This document shows, piece after piece, positions 38,006-47,285 of a DNA stretch of 64,000 nt. The notes under the pieces are model-generated. The model ran no database searches, had not been told where the DNA came from, and worked only from the letters and a program-made list of their open reading frames with translations. The stretch is taken from positions 1 to 64,000 of the forward strand of contig CAKZGE010000006.1 in NCBI GenBank assembly GCA_936914845.1, written 5' to 3'. The DNA is from an uncultured Chloracidobacterium sp. (GTDB lineage: Bacteria; Acidobacteriota; Blastocatellia; Pyrinomonadales; Pyrinomonadaceae). The number at the start of each line of letters is the position of its first letter. The stretch's first letter is position 1. Position numbers and translations under genes: made by a program.

Positions 38006-39127
38006 TTAGTTTCTCGGCACCACATAGCCTTCGCGGGCGTTTACGACGGTACCGGCGGGCAAGCCTTTCAGTTCAACACGAATTCGGCGGAATTCGCCGG
38101 GTTTTTGCGTGTTCGTAGAATAATATCCAAGACTGTATCGAGTTCCTATTTCGTCCGCCACATTTTTAAATGCCTTTCTAGCTTCGCTGAGGTCGGCGAC
38201 CGGAAAGACCTTTCCGCCGGAGACCGCCGCCAGATCTTTCATCTCTTCGTCGGCCAGCGAATAAAGCCCTTTGCTGATCGCAAGCCTTTCGAAATCACCC
38301 AGATCGCAGAAATTGAATGTTTTTTCAACATTCGATCGCGGATCGAACCTTCTATAATACCGCCGGATCTGCGCCACGGAAAACCGCGTAGCAGTTTTGC
38401 AATCGCCGACAAGATCCGCTTCGAAAAAATCACGCGTATCGACCTGAATGAAATAGCAGGAAATGCCCTTTTCACCAAGCAGTTCACCGGCCAAGGCGTA
38501 GTCAGCGGAGCTGGTCGAATCAACGCCGTCCGTCAGAGCCACTAAAGCCCGCCGGCCGCGGAATTCGTTTTTTGGCGGAGCACCGAAGACGGCTTCGGCG
38601 ATCTTAACAAGCCCGTCGTAATAAGGAGTGCCGTTGCTGGTGCCGACCTTTTCCAGAGCGGCGAAAAGCTCTTGCCGGTCGCTGGTAAGTTCGCAGATGA
38701 CCTCGACGGAGGCGGAGCGGACACCGGTGGTATTAGCGGTATTAAAAGAAATTAGAGAAACGCGGTCGCCCGCACGCAGCGAATCAATGAAATACCGAGC
38801 CGCCCGGCGGATCATTTCCAGATCACCGCGGGCCGAACCGGAAGTATCCAGCAGCAAAGCGACTTCAAAAGGAGCCGCCGTTGCCGTAAATTCTTCGATC
38901 TTTTGCGGCTTGCCATCTTCAAACACGGCAAAGTTTCCGGGTTTCAGGGCAAGCAGCGGTTTGCCGGACCTGTCCGTCACCTGAATAGGCACATTGACCA
39001 ATTCGGTATCGACCCGGATCACCTCAGATTCTTCGTCTATCGGCTTATCTTGTCCGGACACAATAATAACGGCCGACAGCACCGCTGTTAGAACAACAGC
39101 TCGAATTGTCCAAAGCCTTGATCTCAC
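38006..39127 (-). CDS. VWFA-related acidobacterial protein
   Basis: 373 residues: an N-terminal signal/anchor helix (about 8-24), a lead beta region typical of the acidobacterial VWA family (VIRVDTELVNVPIQVTDRSG; FAVFEDGKPQKIEEF) and a von Willebrand A domain with a complete MIDAS start DTSGSA (94-99) and TDGVDSTS. It should bind a divalent metal and protein ligands outside the cytoplasm. The family's name and distribution are the best taxonomic clue in the window. Upstream of deoB by 8 bp. Confidence 0.92.
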   Translation of the reverse strand: MRSRLWTIRAVVLTAVLSAVIIVSGQDKPIDEESEVIRVDTELVNVPIQVTDRSGKPLLALKPGNFAVFEDGKPQKIEEFTATAAPFEVALLLDTSGSARGDLEMIRRAARYFIDSLRAGDRVSLISFNTANTTGVRSASVEVICELTSDRQELFAALEKVGTSNGTPYYDGLVKIAEAVFGAPPKNEFRGRRALVALTDGVDSTSSADYALAGELLGEKGISCYFIQVDTRDFFEADLVGDCKTATRFSVAQIRRYYRRFDPRSNVEKTFNFCDLGDFERLAISKGLYSLADEEMKDLAAVSGGKVFPVADLSEARKAFKNVADEIGTRYSLGYYSTNTQKPGEFRRIRVELKGLPAGTVVNAREGYVVPRN

Positions 39128-39325
39128 TTACCGAAATTTTATCAGATATTGCCGCCGCGGTGAACTTTTTTGCGATATTGGCTTTTGTAACATTGTCTTA
39201 AGTTTCACCGGCTACATTTGTATGATAAAGTTATCGCAAATTTTCAAACCCTATTTGTTTGGAAGGCTTCCCGGGCCTTTTAACTAGATAACCTTATTTC
39301 GCTATTAAGTTTTTTGGAGAAGCTA

Positions 39326-41062
39326 ATGAATAAAGCAGCTAAATTATTCTGGTGCGTTGCCGCACTATTGACCATATCTTTAACATATTTTGTAACGCTG
39401 AGCGGTTCGGTAGTTACCGCCGACAACACTGCCCAGACGCTCCCGTTCGCCCAAAACTGGACGAATGTCGGGCTGATCACGACCAACGATAATTGGTCGG
39501 GCGTTTTGGGCATTGAGGGCTATTTGGGCCAAGACATCGCCGCCGGCACCGGAGCAGATCCCCAGACCGTTCTCGGGACCAGCACAGTGGCCAACGACCT
39601 TGATGTGGTTGCCAATCAAACGGCCCCGAACACCGTCACTTCCGGCGGCGTTGCCGAATTTGAGATCGAAAACCCGGTCGTTGCCCTGCAGGGATCCGGA
39701 ACGGCAGATGCTCCGTACCTGTTGATCTACCTCAACACCACCGGCCAATCGAATGTTAATGTCGCATATAATGTCCGCGACATTGATGGATCCACGGACA
39801 ATGCTATTCAACAGGTCGCATTGCAGTATCGCGTCGGCAGTACGGGCGATTTCACCAATCTACCCGCCGGATATATAGCCGATGCTACGACCGGCCCGGG
39901 CGAAGCAACAATGGTGACCCCGATCAGCGTCACGCTGCCGGCGGCGGCTAATAACCAACCGCTGGTCCAAGTTCGGGTCATCACGACCAACGCTGTCGGT
40001 TCCGACGAATGGGTAGGCATCGACGACATCAACATCACGGCCGGCGGCGGCGGACCGACCCCAACCCCGACCCCGACGGCTACACCGACCCCGACGCCAA
40101 CCCCTACGCCGACGGCAACTCCGACCCCGACTCCTATTTCGTCGCCAACGCCTACTCCAACCCCGAATCCGGCAAATGATACATTTGTTGACATGAACGG
40201 CGACGGGCGTTCGGACTATGTTGTCGTTCGCAATATCGGCAGCGGACCGAGCGGCCAGCTTCGCTGGTTCATTCTGAATCCGGCTAACGGCGCCATCTCA
40301 ACATATGATTGGGGAACTGCCAGCGATTGGTACACACCGGGCGATTTTGACGGTGACGGCAAGGACGACGTCGCGGTCTGGCGTCCGGGTTCACAAGCCA
40401 CTTTTTACATTCTGCAAAGTGCTTCGATGACCTTCCGCACACAGGATTTCGGCCAATCGGGCGACGACGCGACCGTGATCGCTGATTACGACGGCGACGG
40501 AAAAGACGACGTTGCGGTCTATCGCGAAGGCATCAATGCCGGCGACCAAAGCCGCTGGTACTACATCGCTCAAGGATCTTCGACCTTTAACATCGTTAAT
40601 TGGGGCGTTAGCGGCGATATTCCGGTAACGGGCGATTTCGACGGTGACGGCAAAGACGATTTTGTTGTTCAAAGAGGCGTCGGAGCCAACGGACGTTTCT
40701 ATCGCCGATTTGCTACGGGCCAATTCGATTCGATCGATTTCGGCCTCGCCAGCGATATCCTAGTTTGTGCTGATTATGACGGCGACGGCAAGACCGATCT
40801 CGGCGTTTCACGTCTGAGCGGCGGCAACTGGGTGTGGGAAACGATCCGCAGCTCGAACGGTTCTCAGACGAGCAACACGTGGGGCGTTTCGACCGATCTT
40901 CACGTTCAGGGCGATTATGACGGCGACGGAAAAGACGATATCGCCATCTGGCGTCCGGGTTCGACCGGAACATTTTTTGTGGTCGGTTCGACCGCGGGCA
41001 TCTTTACCCAGAATTGGGGAACTACGTCCGATGCCCCGGTTGCATCGTACAACGTTCGCTAG
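39326..41062 (+). CDS. Secreted FG-GAP repeat protein with Pro-Thr linker
   Basis: 578 residues from the ATG at 39326 (GGAGA upstream; an in-frame TTG at 39314 is less likely). A signal peptide (about 1-30) is followed by a beta-rich domain (about 35-240), a linker of Thr-Pro repeats (about 245-285) and six FG-GAP/VCBS repeats (DFDGDGKDDVAVWRPG type) with calcium-binding DxDGDGxxD loops. Its repeats resemble those on the PQQ dehydrogenase fusion at 26189. It is probably a surface or extracellular adhesion/binding protein. Confidence 0.85.
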   Translation: MNKAAKLFWCVAALLTISLTYFVTLSGSVVTADNTAQTLPFAQNWTNVGLITTNDNWSGVLGIEGYLGQDIAAGTGADPQTVLGTSTVANDLDVVANQTAPNTVTSGGVAEFEIENPVVALQGSGTADAPYLLIYLNTTGQSNVNVAYNVRDIDGSTDNAIQQVALQYRVGSTGDFTNLPAGYIADATTGPGEATMVTPISVTLPAAANNQPLVQVRVITTNAVGSDEWVGIDDINITAGGGGPTPTPTPTATPTPTPTPTPTATPTPTPISSPTPTPTPNPANDTFVDMNGDGRSDYVVVRNIGSGPSGQLRWFILNPANGAISTYDWGTASDWYTPGDFDGDGKDDVAVWRPGSQATFYILQSASMTFRTQDFGQSGDDATVIADYDGDGKDDVAVYREGINAGDQSRWYYIAQGSSTFNIVNWGVSGDIPVTGDFDGDGKDDFVVQRGVGANGRFYRRFATGQFDSIDFGLASDILVCADYDGDGKTDLGVSRLSGGNWVWETIRSSNGSQTSNTWGVSTDLHVQGDYDGDGKDDIAIWRPGSTGTFFVVGSTAGIFTQNWGTTSDAPVASYNVR

Positions 41063-41090
41063 CTAATTTTGGGCATTCTTAAAATAGAGG

Positions 41091-41122
41091 CCGTCTAGAA
41101 AGCAGTCTAGACGGTCTTCTTT
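41091..41122 (+). terminator. Terminator of the FG-GAP gene
   Basis: A perfect 9-bp stem CCGTCTAGA / TCTAGACGG with a 6-base loop is followed by TCTTCTTTG. The remaining gap to 41349 holds the ECF promoter and small hairpins (TAAGTCT...AGACTTA; GAACGC-AAGA-GCGTTC at 41296-41311). Confidence 0.75.
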
Positions 41123-41253
41123 GTTCGGGTGAGAGCCAACGTGAGGGGAGAGTGAAACGTAGTAAGGTGTGAGTTCTCATGTTTGAGGTAAGTCTGAACG
41201 CTCCGGCTTAAGACTTACGACCTATGACGAGCGACTCCCGCAAACTTTTTGAT

Positions 41254-41278
41254 GGAACTATTGTGCGAACGGTTCGTA
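41254..41278 (+). promoter_or_regulatory. Predicted ECF sigma promoter, probably autoregulatory
   Basis: GGAAC (41254-41258), 16 bases, then CGTA (41275-41278), the AAC-N16-CGT pattern used by many ECF sigma factors, about 70 bases before the sigma gene. Confidence 0.5.
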
Positions 41279-41349
41279 TTGCCTAAAGTAGGGTTGAACG
41301 CAAGAGCGTTCGGCGGTGTGGGAAAGATGTCGGCCAAGGAGATCTGACT

Positions 41350-41943
41350 TTGGAAGCAGCAAAGGCTTTATCTGAATACAATGGTGCCGAATTGGTACGG
41401 CGGGCACGCTCCGGCGACGGGCCGGCATGGGAAGAGATCGTGTCGCTTTTTTCTCGGCGGATCTTTAACCTGGCCTATCGCTTTACTTCCAATATGGAAG
41501 CGGCCGAAGACCTGACACAAGAGGTTTTCATCCGCATCTACCGGACGCTGGATCAATACGACGCCAAACAGGGCGACCTGGCGAATTGGCTGATGCGGCT
41601 GGCCCGAAACCTGGTCATTGACGATTACCGCCATCGCCAACGCAATCCGCAAAATTCGATGGCGGAAGCGGTCGATGATCATACCTATCACCTGCGGGCG
41701 GTAGGAAATTCCGCTCATCGGGAAATGGAACGACGCGAATTGGCCGCCCAGGTTCAGCAAGGCATTGATCGATTGCCGCCCGACCTGAAGACATGTGTCA
41801 TTCTTCGCGACATCGAGGAGCTGAGCTATCAAGAAATAGTAGATGTGCTGGAAATACCGGAAGGAACGGTGAAATCGCGCATCAACCGCGGCCGGATCGA
41901 ATTGGCCAAAATATTGCGCCGGATGCGCGTTGTAACAATGTAA
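41350..41943 (+). CDS. ECF RNA polymerase sigma factor
   Basis: 197 residues with sigma region 2 (FSRRIFNLAYRFTSNMEAAEDLTQEVF) and region 4 (LPPDLKTCVILRDIEELSYQEI with VPEGTVKSRINRGR-like IPEGTVKSRINRGR). The start is TTG, supported by AAGGAG eight bases upstream. It is followed by an anti-sigma gene and a predicted ECF promoter lies upstream, so it most likely controls its own operon in answer to envelope conditions. Confidence 0.95.
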   Translation: MEAAKALSEYNGAELVRRARSGDGPAWEEIVSLFSRRIFNLAYRFTSNMEAAEDLTQEVFIRIYRTLDQYDAKQGDLANWLMRLARNLVIDDYRHRQRNPQNSMAEAVDDHTYHLRAVGNSAHREMERRELAAQVQQGIDRLPPDLKTCVILRDIEELSYQEIVDVLEIPEGTVKSRINRGRIELAKILRRMRVVTM

Positions 41944-41997
41944 GTTTTAGAAAAAGGGGTTTTTTGAGGTTTTATGCTGCAGGGAAAGGAAAATTTA

Positions 41998-42729
41998 ATG
42001 GACTGCACGCGGTTCGAGAATGTGTTGAGCGACTATTTGGAAAAAACGCTCGATGCCGCGACGCACAGATCGGCCGCGGCCCATGCTCTTAGCTGTCCGC
42101 TGTGTCACGGTCTGTTGAATGATGTTAAAGATTCATTGGCGGTCTGCCGGGAAATGGCAGAGCCGAAACAACCCGTCACACGGTTGGAAGCACGTATTTT
42201 AGAAGCCACGTCGCCGCAATCGATGATGGGTTGTGATGAATTCGAAGGTTTTCTGACCGATTATCTTGACGGATTTTTACCGGCGGCCATTTTTCATCGA
42301 TGGGAACGCCACGCTGTCTTATGCGATAGCTGCTCCGACCTGCCGGGAGCCGTAGTTCGCTCGCTGGCGGCTTGTGTCAGCTACAAACTGGAAGAACTGC
42401 CGTTGCCGGCCGGGCTTCATGAACGCATTTTGCGGGAAACGCTGGGAACACAGAAAGCCGCCGACGTCAGACCGTCGCTAACCGCTCGTGCCGGCGAATG
42501 GCTTCGCGGTTTCAGCTTTCCGATCTCGATACCGCAGCTGGCTCCGGTGGCAATGATGATGATCTTTGCCTTGTTCGTTTTCAGCCAGACGGTTTCGGCA
42601 GACGGTTCGCTATCGGGTGTATATACCCGAAGTTTCGAATTGGCCGAGCGGACGTACCGCCAAAGCGCGGACGCTTGGCGAGGGGTTCCGGAAGCAGATG
42701 TTCCGGCGGCCGCAGAAGGCCAGCATTGA
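41998..42729 (+). CDS. Anti-sigma factor with two zinc-binding domains
   Basis: 243 residues from the ATG at 41998 (AAAGGA upstream). Two tandem anti-sigma zinc-finger-like units are visible: HALSCPLC after MDCTRFENVLSDYLE, and HAVLCDSC after CDEFEGFLTDYLD, each with His-x3-Cys-x2-Cys. One transmembrane helix (about 182-200, LAPVAMMMIFALFVFS) is near the C-terminus. It should hold the ECF sigma factor at the membrane. Its stop overlaps the next start (ATGA). Confidence 0.88.
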   Translation: MDCTRFENVLSDYLEKTLDAATHRSAAAHALSCPLCHGLLNDVKDSLAVCREMAEPKQPVTRLEARILEATSPQSMMGCDEFEGFLTDYLDGFLPAAIFHRWERHAVLCDSCSDLPGAVVRSLAACVSYKLEELPLPAGLHERILRETLGTQKAADVRPSLTARAGEWLRGFSFPISIPQLAPVAMMMIFALFVFSQTVSADGSLSGVYTRSFELAERTYRQSADAWRGVPEADVPAAAEGQH

Positions 42730-43475
42730 TGAATATGAATTGCGCTTTTCACATTCATAGTTCGGCAGTTGTGCAGTGCAATGGCTGCGGCAAACCTCTA
42801 TGCTCGGCATGCGACCATCGCATCAAAGGTTTTCCTTACTGCCAGGATTGCATTGTTCAGGGTATCGACCTTTTGCGTCAGCATAATCGGTCTGATCATG
42901 TGCCTTATGTAAAGCGGCAGACATCGCCCGCCATATCGCTTTTACTATCATTCATTTGCCCGGGGCTCGGCGCGGCCTACAACGGCCAAACGGTCAAGGC
43001 TTTGGTATATTTCGGTGTCTTTATCGGGTTATTTCAATTGGCGATCATAACCGGTGCATTGATGTTCGTACTCGGATTTTTGGGTATGTGGGCATTTGCA
43101 ATGCTCGACGCTTGGCGGACAGCCCGAATGATCCGGGCCGGCGTAACGCCCGACATTGCCGAAGATATTCTTGTTCGCCGCTTTTCCGGCAATCCGAAAC
43201 TGTGGGGCATTGTGCTGACGGTTATCGGCGGAGCCTTTATGCTCCAGTCGATCTTTCCGATCCAGGGTCTGATGCGCGCACTTTTACCGGTGATGCTGAT
43301 CGGACTGGGCATCTACGTCCTCCGCGGCTACATCTTTAATAATGGCCGCTCGGACGGGCCGGAGGCTCAGCAAGGCACGGCATCGTTTGCCGGCTCGCTG
43401 GTCCCGCCGGAGCATATACACGACCCTGGCCGAGCCTATGAAGATCTTCGCCGAAGCGGCGGGTGGCGTAATTAG
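42729..43475 (+). CDS. B-box zinc-finger multi-pass membrane protein
   Basis: 248 residues. It starts with a B-box-like zinc finger (CAFHIHSSAVVQCNGCGKPLC and CDHRIKGFPYCQDC, pattern CxxH...CxxC...C...CxxC). Four or five membrane helices follow (about 65-205, for example GLFQLAIITGALMFVLGFLG), with a soluble tail. It is translationally coupled to the anti-sigma factor (4-bp ATGA overlap), so is part of the same regulon. Exact function unknown. Confidence 0.85.
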   Translation: MNMNCAFHIHSSAVVQCNGCGKPLCSACDHRIKGFPYCQDCIVQGIDLLRQHNRSDHVPYVKRQTSPAISLLLSFICPGLGAAYNGQTVKALVYFGVFIGLFQLAIITGALMFVLGFLGMWAFAMLDAWRTARMIRAGVTPDIAEDILVRRFSGNPKLWGIVLTVIGGAFMLQSIFPIQGLMRALLPVMLIGLGIYVLRGYIFNNGRSDGPEAQQGTASFAGSLVPPEHIHDPGRAYEDLRRSGGWRN

Positions 43476-43517
43476 CCGTCGAATGTTGTATAGTTAAGGA
43501 AGCAGAGGTTTAAGATA

Positions 43518-43721
43518 ATGTTGAAAGCAACCGGTATCGGAGCAAGTTTGTTAGTACTTTTGGCCTTGGCCATCACATTTCTCAAATCGCTGATCGCATT
43601 TATCGGCTTTTTGACCGGAGCGATCAAGATCATCATCGTCGTCGCCTTTGTGCTATTGTTCGTGGCGATCGGCTTTATGGTGTTTCAGGGTATCAAAAAT
43701 AGCCGCAAAAATTCGGACTAG
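43518..43721 (+). CDS. Small two-helix membrane protein
   Basis: 67 residues, almost all hydrophobic: two helices (about 5-35 and 38-58) and a short Lys/Arg/Asn tail. It is 42 bp downstream of the B-box gene and probably the last gene of the sigma operon. No family recognised. Confidence 0.6.
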   Translation: MLKATGIGASLLVLLALAITFLKSLIAFIGFLTGAIKIIIVVAFVLLFVAIGFMVFQGIKNSRKNSD

Positions 43722-43749
43722 TAAATTTTTCGGATCTCGTATATACTGT

Positions 43750-43803
43750 CAGACGGAAAGGGCCGTATCCACCCCCTAATTTGCCTTTTCTGTCTGATTG
43801 TTT
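43750..43803 (+). terminator. Hairpin ending the sigma operon or in the M23 leader
   Basis: CAGACGGAAAGGGC pairs fully (two G-U pairs) with GCCTTTTCTGTCTG (43783-43796), followed by ATTGTTTTATTG. A second, smaller hairpin GGCC-TTGC-GGCC with a T-rich tail lies near 43830. Either could terminate; I saw no riboswitch consensus in this gap (43722-44000). Confidence 0.6.
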
Positions 43804-44000
43804 TATTGTTAGACTTTCCGATTTTTATGGCCTTGCGGCCTTTGTTTTATTTTTATTCATTAACAGCTCTCGTCTTTTCAGGGCTGTTACTACGTTCAAG
43901 TAGGTTTCGCGTTAGTCGCTCGCGGCTATTCTTGCGTGATTCCGTGTGTCGGGCTTGTTTTTCATCGGCACGTAATCATTGAAAGGAGCTTAAAAGCATA

Positions 44001-44813
44001 ATGCAGAAAAACGATAAGTTTTATACTTTTCTATTATCGCATTCATCCAGATCCCGCATTTATATCAAACGAATAGAGGTTTCAAAGAAGCTTCTTCATA
44101 ATACCGCTTTCGGTTTTGCCGCCTTTTTGGGCGTTTCGGCAATTACAGCCGGAATTTTCGGCGCCGGTGATATTGCATCCTTTGCCGTCAAGGCAGAACA
44201 AGCCGGAGCTCAACTGGCCGGTGTTCAGGTGGTCAATGCCGCGCCGGCAACCCATCAGCAGATCGATTATTCACGACCGGGCAGCGACCTGACCGTTGGA
44301 AGCGGCGGCCCTTATCTGCCGGAGCAAAGCGACGAAGAGGACGCCGAAATGGACCGTCAGCTTCAATTGATACAAACCACGAGCAATCCGGCATCGATCC
44401 CGAGCATTTGGGCTCATCTCGGCAAGATCAATAACGAATTCGGATTTCGCCGCAACCCTTTCGGCGGCCGAACATATGAATTTCATGCCGGTATGGACAT
44501 CGGCGGCGAACGGGGCGATATGGTCGTTGCTCCGGCTTCGGGCACCATTAGCAAAGCCGGTTGGCAGGGCGGTTACGGCAATATGATCGAGATCGACCAC
44601 GGCAACGGATTGACCACACGCTACGGCCATCTTTCAAAGATCGAGATCAGCGAAGGCGACCAGATATCCCGCGGACAGCTGATCGGCCTGGTAGGATCGA
44701 CCGGGCGTTCGACCGGCCCGCACCTTCACTACGAACTGCGTTTGAACGACAAACCGATCAATCCGCGGCGGTTTTTGCCGCAAGAGCCGATCGAATTGAA
44801 GAAGGCCGAATAA
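44001..44813 (+). CDS. M23-family (LytM-type) metallopeptidase
   Basis: 270 residues with an N-terminal membrane anchor (about 33-55) and a C-terminal zinc peptidase domain (about 150-260) that contains HAGMDIGGERGD and HLHYEL, the LytM Zn-binding HxxxD and HxH sets, with GYGNMIEIDHGNG between them. It probably cleaves peptidoglycan cross-bridges or regulates other amidases. AAAGGAG precedes the start. Monocistronic with a structured leader. Confidence 0.93.
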   Translation: MQKNDKFYTFLLSHSSRSRIYIKRIEVSKKLLHNTAFGFAAFLGVSAITAGIFGAGDIASFAVKAEQAGAQLAGVQVVNAAPATHQQIDYSRPGSDLTVGSGGPYLPEQSDEEDAEMDRQLQLIQTTSNPASIPSIWAHLGKINNEFGFRRNPFGGRTYEFHAGMDIGGERGDMVVAPASGTISKAGWQGGYGNMIEIDHGNGLTTRYGHLSKIEISEGDQISRGQLIGLVGSTGRSTGPHLHYELRLNDKPINPRRFLPQEPIELKKAE

Positions 44814-44967
44814 CGCCTTCCGCTCTAGAGGTTCTACTAGCTCTGCCGGCAGCTTGCCGCGGAGCTTTTTTCATTTGCCGGAGCAGTATTTGTTCAGCGG
44901 CCTCTAATGCAGTTATAATCAATTGTTTATCGGTAATATTTAAATCCATTCAAGGAAAGCTCTGTAT

Positions 44968-47124
44968 ATGAAAAAGAATATGTTCGTTTCGGCGATGCTG
45001 ACGCTATCGGTCATGCTTTCGTCATTTTCGTTTGCCTTTGCACGCATGGACGAGGGCATGTACACGCCGGACCAGATCGCCAAGCTGCCGCTGAAAAAAC
45101 GTGGGCTTAAGATCAAACCCGAAGAGATCTACAACCCGAACGGCGGCGGGCTAACGGATGCCGTTATCAGGCTTAGCATCGGCTGTACCGCCGAATTCGT
45201 TGCTCCGGAAGGTTTGATCCTGACGAATCACCATTGTGCTTTTGACGCTCTCGTTTCGGCTTCGACGCCGCAGAACGATCTGGTCGAAAATGGCTTTCGA
45301 ACAGACAACCGCTCCGGCGAGATCGCGGCCAAAGGCTACTCGATATTTTTGACGCAGCGGATCGAGAACGTGACCGATAAGATCCGCGAAGGTACAGCTT
45401 CGCTTTCCGGCGATGCTCTGGCGGCGGCGATCAAAAAGAATACGGATGCCTTGGTGGCCGCCGAACAGGCAAAGGCACCGGCCGGAGCAACCGTCCGCAT
45501 TCAATCGCTGAACAACGGCTTTTACCATTACCTGTACCAGACGCTTCAGATCAGGGACGTCCGTGTCGTTTACGCTCCGCCGAGAAACATCGGCGTTTTC
45601 GGCGGCGACCCGGACAACTTTGAATGGACCCGCCAAACGGGCGATTTCACGTTTCTGCGTGCTTATACCGCCCCGGATGGTTCGTCGGCCGATTATTCAA
45701 CTAGCAACGTGCCCTACAAGCCGAAGAAATTCCTGAAGGCGAGCATTGCCGGGTTGAAAGATAACGACCTCGTTTTCGTGCTTGGTTATCCGGGCAGCAC
45801 CACCCGCTATCGCGAATCGTCGTCCATCGAATACGCCCGCGATGCAAATTTCCCGTTCCTCGCTTCCTGGCTCGAAGCCCGCAGTGACGCTTTGCGCGAG
45901 ATCGGCCGCAGCGACGATGAAAAGCGCATTAAGTTTCAATCAGACATCGCCAGTTTTGACAACGCCCGCAAGGTCTATGGCGGCGGAGCACTTCGGCTTC
46001 AGCAGGCACAGGTCGTGGAAAAACGCCGCGCCGAAGAAGCTCGCTTTACCGAATGGATCAAGCAAGACCCGGCTCGCCAGCAAAAATACGGGACGGTTCT
46101 TTCAGAATTGGCAGACGCGACCGCCAAGGCAAATGCTTTTGCTAAACGCGACATACTTGTCCGCCGATTTCCGGATGCGGTGACGACGCCGGTAATGAAC
46201 CAATTTCTGCTGGCCGCGATGAATAAGAAAATGCTCAGCACCGATGCGGACCGTTCGGCCAAACAGGCTGAGATCACAGCGGCGTTGGCCAATCGCGAAC
46301 CGAGCTACGAAGCCGGAATGATCCGCTTTTTCCTGCAGCAATTTGCAGAATTGCCGCAAGGCCAGCGGTTAGAAGCGATCGAATCGCTTTTTGCCGGTAA
46401 GACCGGAGCAGTACGTCGGGCAGCCGAAGCCGCTTTTGCTGATCGCGTAGCGAACGGACAATATTCGACACCGGAATCTCTGACATCTCTTTACGGCCCG
46501 CGGACGATGGATTTCCGCGAAGGCCGCGACGACGTTCTTGGTGTTGCGAACGCGATCGCCGCCGAACGTGCGGCGGCGACCGCCCGGGCAATGGAATTTG
46601 CCGGCAAGATCGACCGCCTGCGTTTGCTTTATCAACAAGGAATGGCGGAAATGAAAGGCATTACGCCGTATCCGGACGCCAACAGCACACTGCGGTTCAC
46701 CTTTGGCAACATCAAAGGTTATTCACCGCGTGAGGCCGAATTTCGCTATCCTTTTACGACCATCAAAGGAATGCTCGAAAAAGAGACCGGCGTTAATCCG
46801 TGGGACATTCCGCAGAAATTGAAAGACCTTAATGCGGCCAAAGATTTTGGGCGATATGGCGAAGGCGACAGCGTGGTCGTCAATTTCATTTCGGATACGG
46901 ACATCATCGGCGGCAATTCGGGCAGCCCGATCTTGAACGCCAATGGCGAACAGGTCGGCATCTGTTTTGACGGAAATTTCGAAGGATTGGGCAATGATAT
47001 GTTCTTCGATCCGAACCGCAACCGCACGATCTCGGTCGATATCCGATATGTCCTGTGGGTGACCGAGAAATTCGGGAATGCCAAATGGGTCGTGGATGAA
47101 ATGACGTTGGTCGATAAGAAGTAG
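44968..47124 (+). CDS. S46-family serine peptidase (dipeptidyl-peptidase 7/11-like)
   Basis: 718 residues with a signal peptide (MLTLSVMLSSFSFAFA). The chymotrypsin-like half shows catalytic histidine in LTNHHCAFDAL (His88/89) and catalytic serine Ser651 in GGNSGSP. A large helical insertion (about 280-540) is typical of S46 exopeptidases, which remove dipeptides from peptides in the periplasm. The specificity (DPP7 or DPP11) cannot be called here. A perfect terminator follows. Confidence 0.94.
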   Translation: MKKNMFVSAMLTLSVMLSSFSFAFARMDEGMYTPDQIAKLPLKKRGLKIKPEEIYNPNGGGLTDAVIRLSIGCTAEFVAPEGLILTNHHCAFDALVSASTPQNDLVENGFRTDNRSGEIAAKGYSIFLTQRIENVTDKIREGTASLSGDALAAAIKKNTDALVAAEQAKAPAGATVRIQSLNNGFYHYLYQTLQIRDVRVVYAPPRNIGVFGGDPDNFEWTRQTGDFTFLRAYTAPDGSSADYSTSNVPYKPKKFLKASIAGLKDNDLVFVLGYPGSTTRYRESSSIEYARDANFPFLASWLEARSDALREIGRSDDEKRIKFQSDIASFDNARKVYGGGALRLQQAQVVEKRRAEEARFTEWIKQDPARQQKYGTVLSELADATAKANAFAKRDILVRRFPDAVTTPVMNQFLLAAMNKKMLSTDADRSAKQAEITAALANREPSYEAGMIRFFLQQFAELPQGQRLEAIESLFAGKTGAVRRAAEAAFADRVANGQYSTPESLTSLYGPRTMDFREGRDDVLGVANAIAAERAAATARAMEFAGKIDRLRLLYQQGMAEMKGITPYPDANSTLRFTFGNIKGYSPREAEFRYPFTTIKGMLEKETGVNPWDIPQKLKDLNAAKDFGRYGEGDSVVVNFISDTDIIGGNSGSPILNANGEQVGICFDGNFEGLGNDMFFDPNRNRTISVDIRYVLWVTEKFGNAKWVVDEMTLVDKK

Positions 47125-47132
47125 AATCGGAC

Positions 47133-47162
47133 AAAAGGCGTGAAGAAATTCACGCCTTTTTT
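47133..47162 (+). terminator. Rho-independent terminator of the S46 peptidase gene
   Basis: A perfect 12-bp stem AAAAGGCGTGAA / TTCACGCCTTTT with a GAAA loop is followed by TT. Confidence 0.92.
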
Positions 47163-47285
47163 GCTTTTGCAGAACATACCATCACAATTCGGCAGGCGGC
47201 GTCCCACCCGCACCACATTGCAAATCTTCCATTTTGCTCCCCATTTGCTGTATAATACCGCCAGCTGATCGCTCCTTTTTTCATC

